DNA of 6,522 nt from Clostridiales bacterium. Its GTDB lineage: Bacteria > Bacillota > Clostridia > Clostridiales > Caloramatoraceae. The notes under the pieces are model-generated. The model was given only the letters and a program-made list of their open reading frames with translations. It was not told where the DNA came from and did no database searches. Positions 6,278-6,522 of this stretch are shown one piece after another. How positions within the stretch are numbered: position 1 is the first letter of the stretch; each line of letters opens with the position of its first letter. The position numbers and the translations under genes are program-made. The stretch spans positions 1 through 6,522 of the forward strand of contig JAOAFH010000181.1 in assembly GCA_026416355.1 (NCBI GenBank), read 5' to 3'.

Positions 6278-6500
6278 ATGATGAATAGATGCATTTTAGA
6301 TAACAATATTAATTGTACACAGTGCAATCAATGTAATATTTGCGATTTAGATCCAAATAAAGTTTGCGATAATTGTATGAAGTGTCTTAATATTTCTGAG
6401 GTCGATTATAAAGAAATCTCAATAGATGGAATTATTGAAGAAGCAGAGTATGATGATTACATATATGACGAAGAAACACTTATTTCAGATGATGATATAA
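6278..6500 (+). CDS. Small Cys-rich acidic protein of unknown function (3' truncated at contig end)
   Basis: I do not recognise a characterised family. ATG 6278 follows AAGGAG (6263-6268) at 9 nt; ATG 6281 is the alternative start. About 74 genuine residues are visible before adapter sequence interrupts the frame. The first part is cysteine-dense: C5, then C13, C16, C19 and C22 in a CxxCxxCxxC array, then CDLDPNKVC leading to C30, C33 and C36. This spacing suggests zinc or iron-sulfur binding; it resembles a ferredoxin motif but has x2 rather than x3 before the fourth cysteine and no following proline. From residue 41 the chain is strongly acidic (15 D/E and 1 K in 34 residues). There is no signal peptide or membrane segment. 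It lies 54 nt downstream of the yneA-like gene and may be read with it or from its own promoter. The true C-terminus is missing. Confidence 0.8.
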
Positions 6501-6522
6501 CTGTCTCTTATACACATCTGAC
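6501..6522. other. Untrimmed Nextera/Tn5 mosaic-end adapter (non-genomic)
   Basis: CTGTCTCTTATACACATCT (6501-6519) is the reverse complement of the 19-bp engineered Tn5 mosaic end used in Nextera tagmentation libraries. The next three bases, GAC, continue into the read-1-side adapter. The natural Tn5 outside end differs from this sequence, and the match runs to the last base of the window. It is an artefact of sequencing a short insert and marks a contig end. The residues TVSYTHL that it encodes in frame with the Cys-rich gene are not real. Confidence 0.96.

Noticed and set aside
6501..6519. A genuine Tn5-family transposon end
   Set aside because: The sequence is the engineered mosaic end, not a natural Tn5 end, it is followed by adapter bases, and it sits exactly at the window terminus.
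1..6522. CRISPR array, toxin-antitoxin pair, phage or other novel system
   Set aside because: There are no spaced direct repeats, integrase, transposase or unexplained gap over 300 bases; nearly all sequence is assigned to known families.

Overview
The window is about 6.5 kb of AT-rich DNA (roughly 30% GC by eye). It looks like the chromosome of a low-GC Gram-positive bacterium, most likely a member of the Clostridia. The evidence is strong GGAGG-type ribosome binding sites, AT-rich codon choice, an endonuclease-type MutL, a Bacillus/Clostridium-type LexA with GAAC-N4-GTTC operators, and the gene order mutS-mutL-miaA-hfq followed by an 'aluminium resistance' PLP protein and lexA. I recall this order from Clostridia but have not checked it by search. 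I cannot name a species.

Positions 1-3783 hold a tight co-directional cluster: the 3' end of mutS, mutL, miaA (tRNA i6A37 prenyltransferase) and hfq (RNA chaperone). The genes are 9-44 nt apart and the cluster is closed by a strong hairpin terminator whose stem overlaps the end of hfq. MutS and MutL form the mismatch-repair pair. MutL keeps the nuclease and zinc motifs and a sliding-clamp motif, as expected where there is no MutH/Dam strand discrimination.

Positions 3784-5174 hold a monocistronic PLP-enzyme gene of the methionine gamma-lyase/aluminium-resistance (YnbB-like) family. It has its own candidate promoter and a palindrome upstream. It converges on lexA, and the two share one bidirectional terminator.

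Positions 5173-6223 are an SOS locus. lexA (minus strand) and a yneA-like LysM division-inhibitor gene (plus strand) are divergent across 142 bp. Both promoters can be read directly. The yneA-like promoter is a perfect TTGACA-17-TATAAT with two perfect LexA boxes that are exact inverted copies of each other. The lexA promoter is TTGAAA-17-TATAAT with one degenerate box. This supports tight repression of the division inhibitor and weaker lexA autoregulation.

Positions 6278-6500 hold the start of a small protein with seven clustered cysteines (eight in all) and a very acidic tail. I do not recognise it. It is cut off because the last 22 bases (6501-6522) are not genomic: they match the Nextera/Tn5 mosaic-end sequencing adapter. 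The window therefore ends at a contig end with untrimmed adapter. I found no CRISPR array, insertion sequence, tRNA, rRNA or phage gene. Apart from the Cys-rich orphan and the operator arrangement, the region is a conventional housekeeping and SOS neighbourhood.
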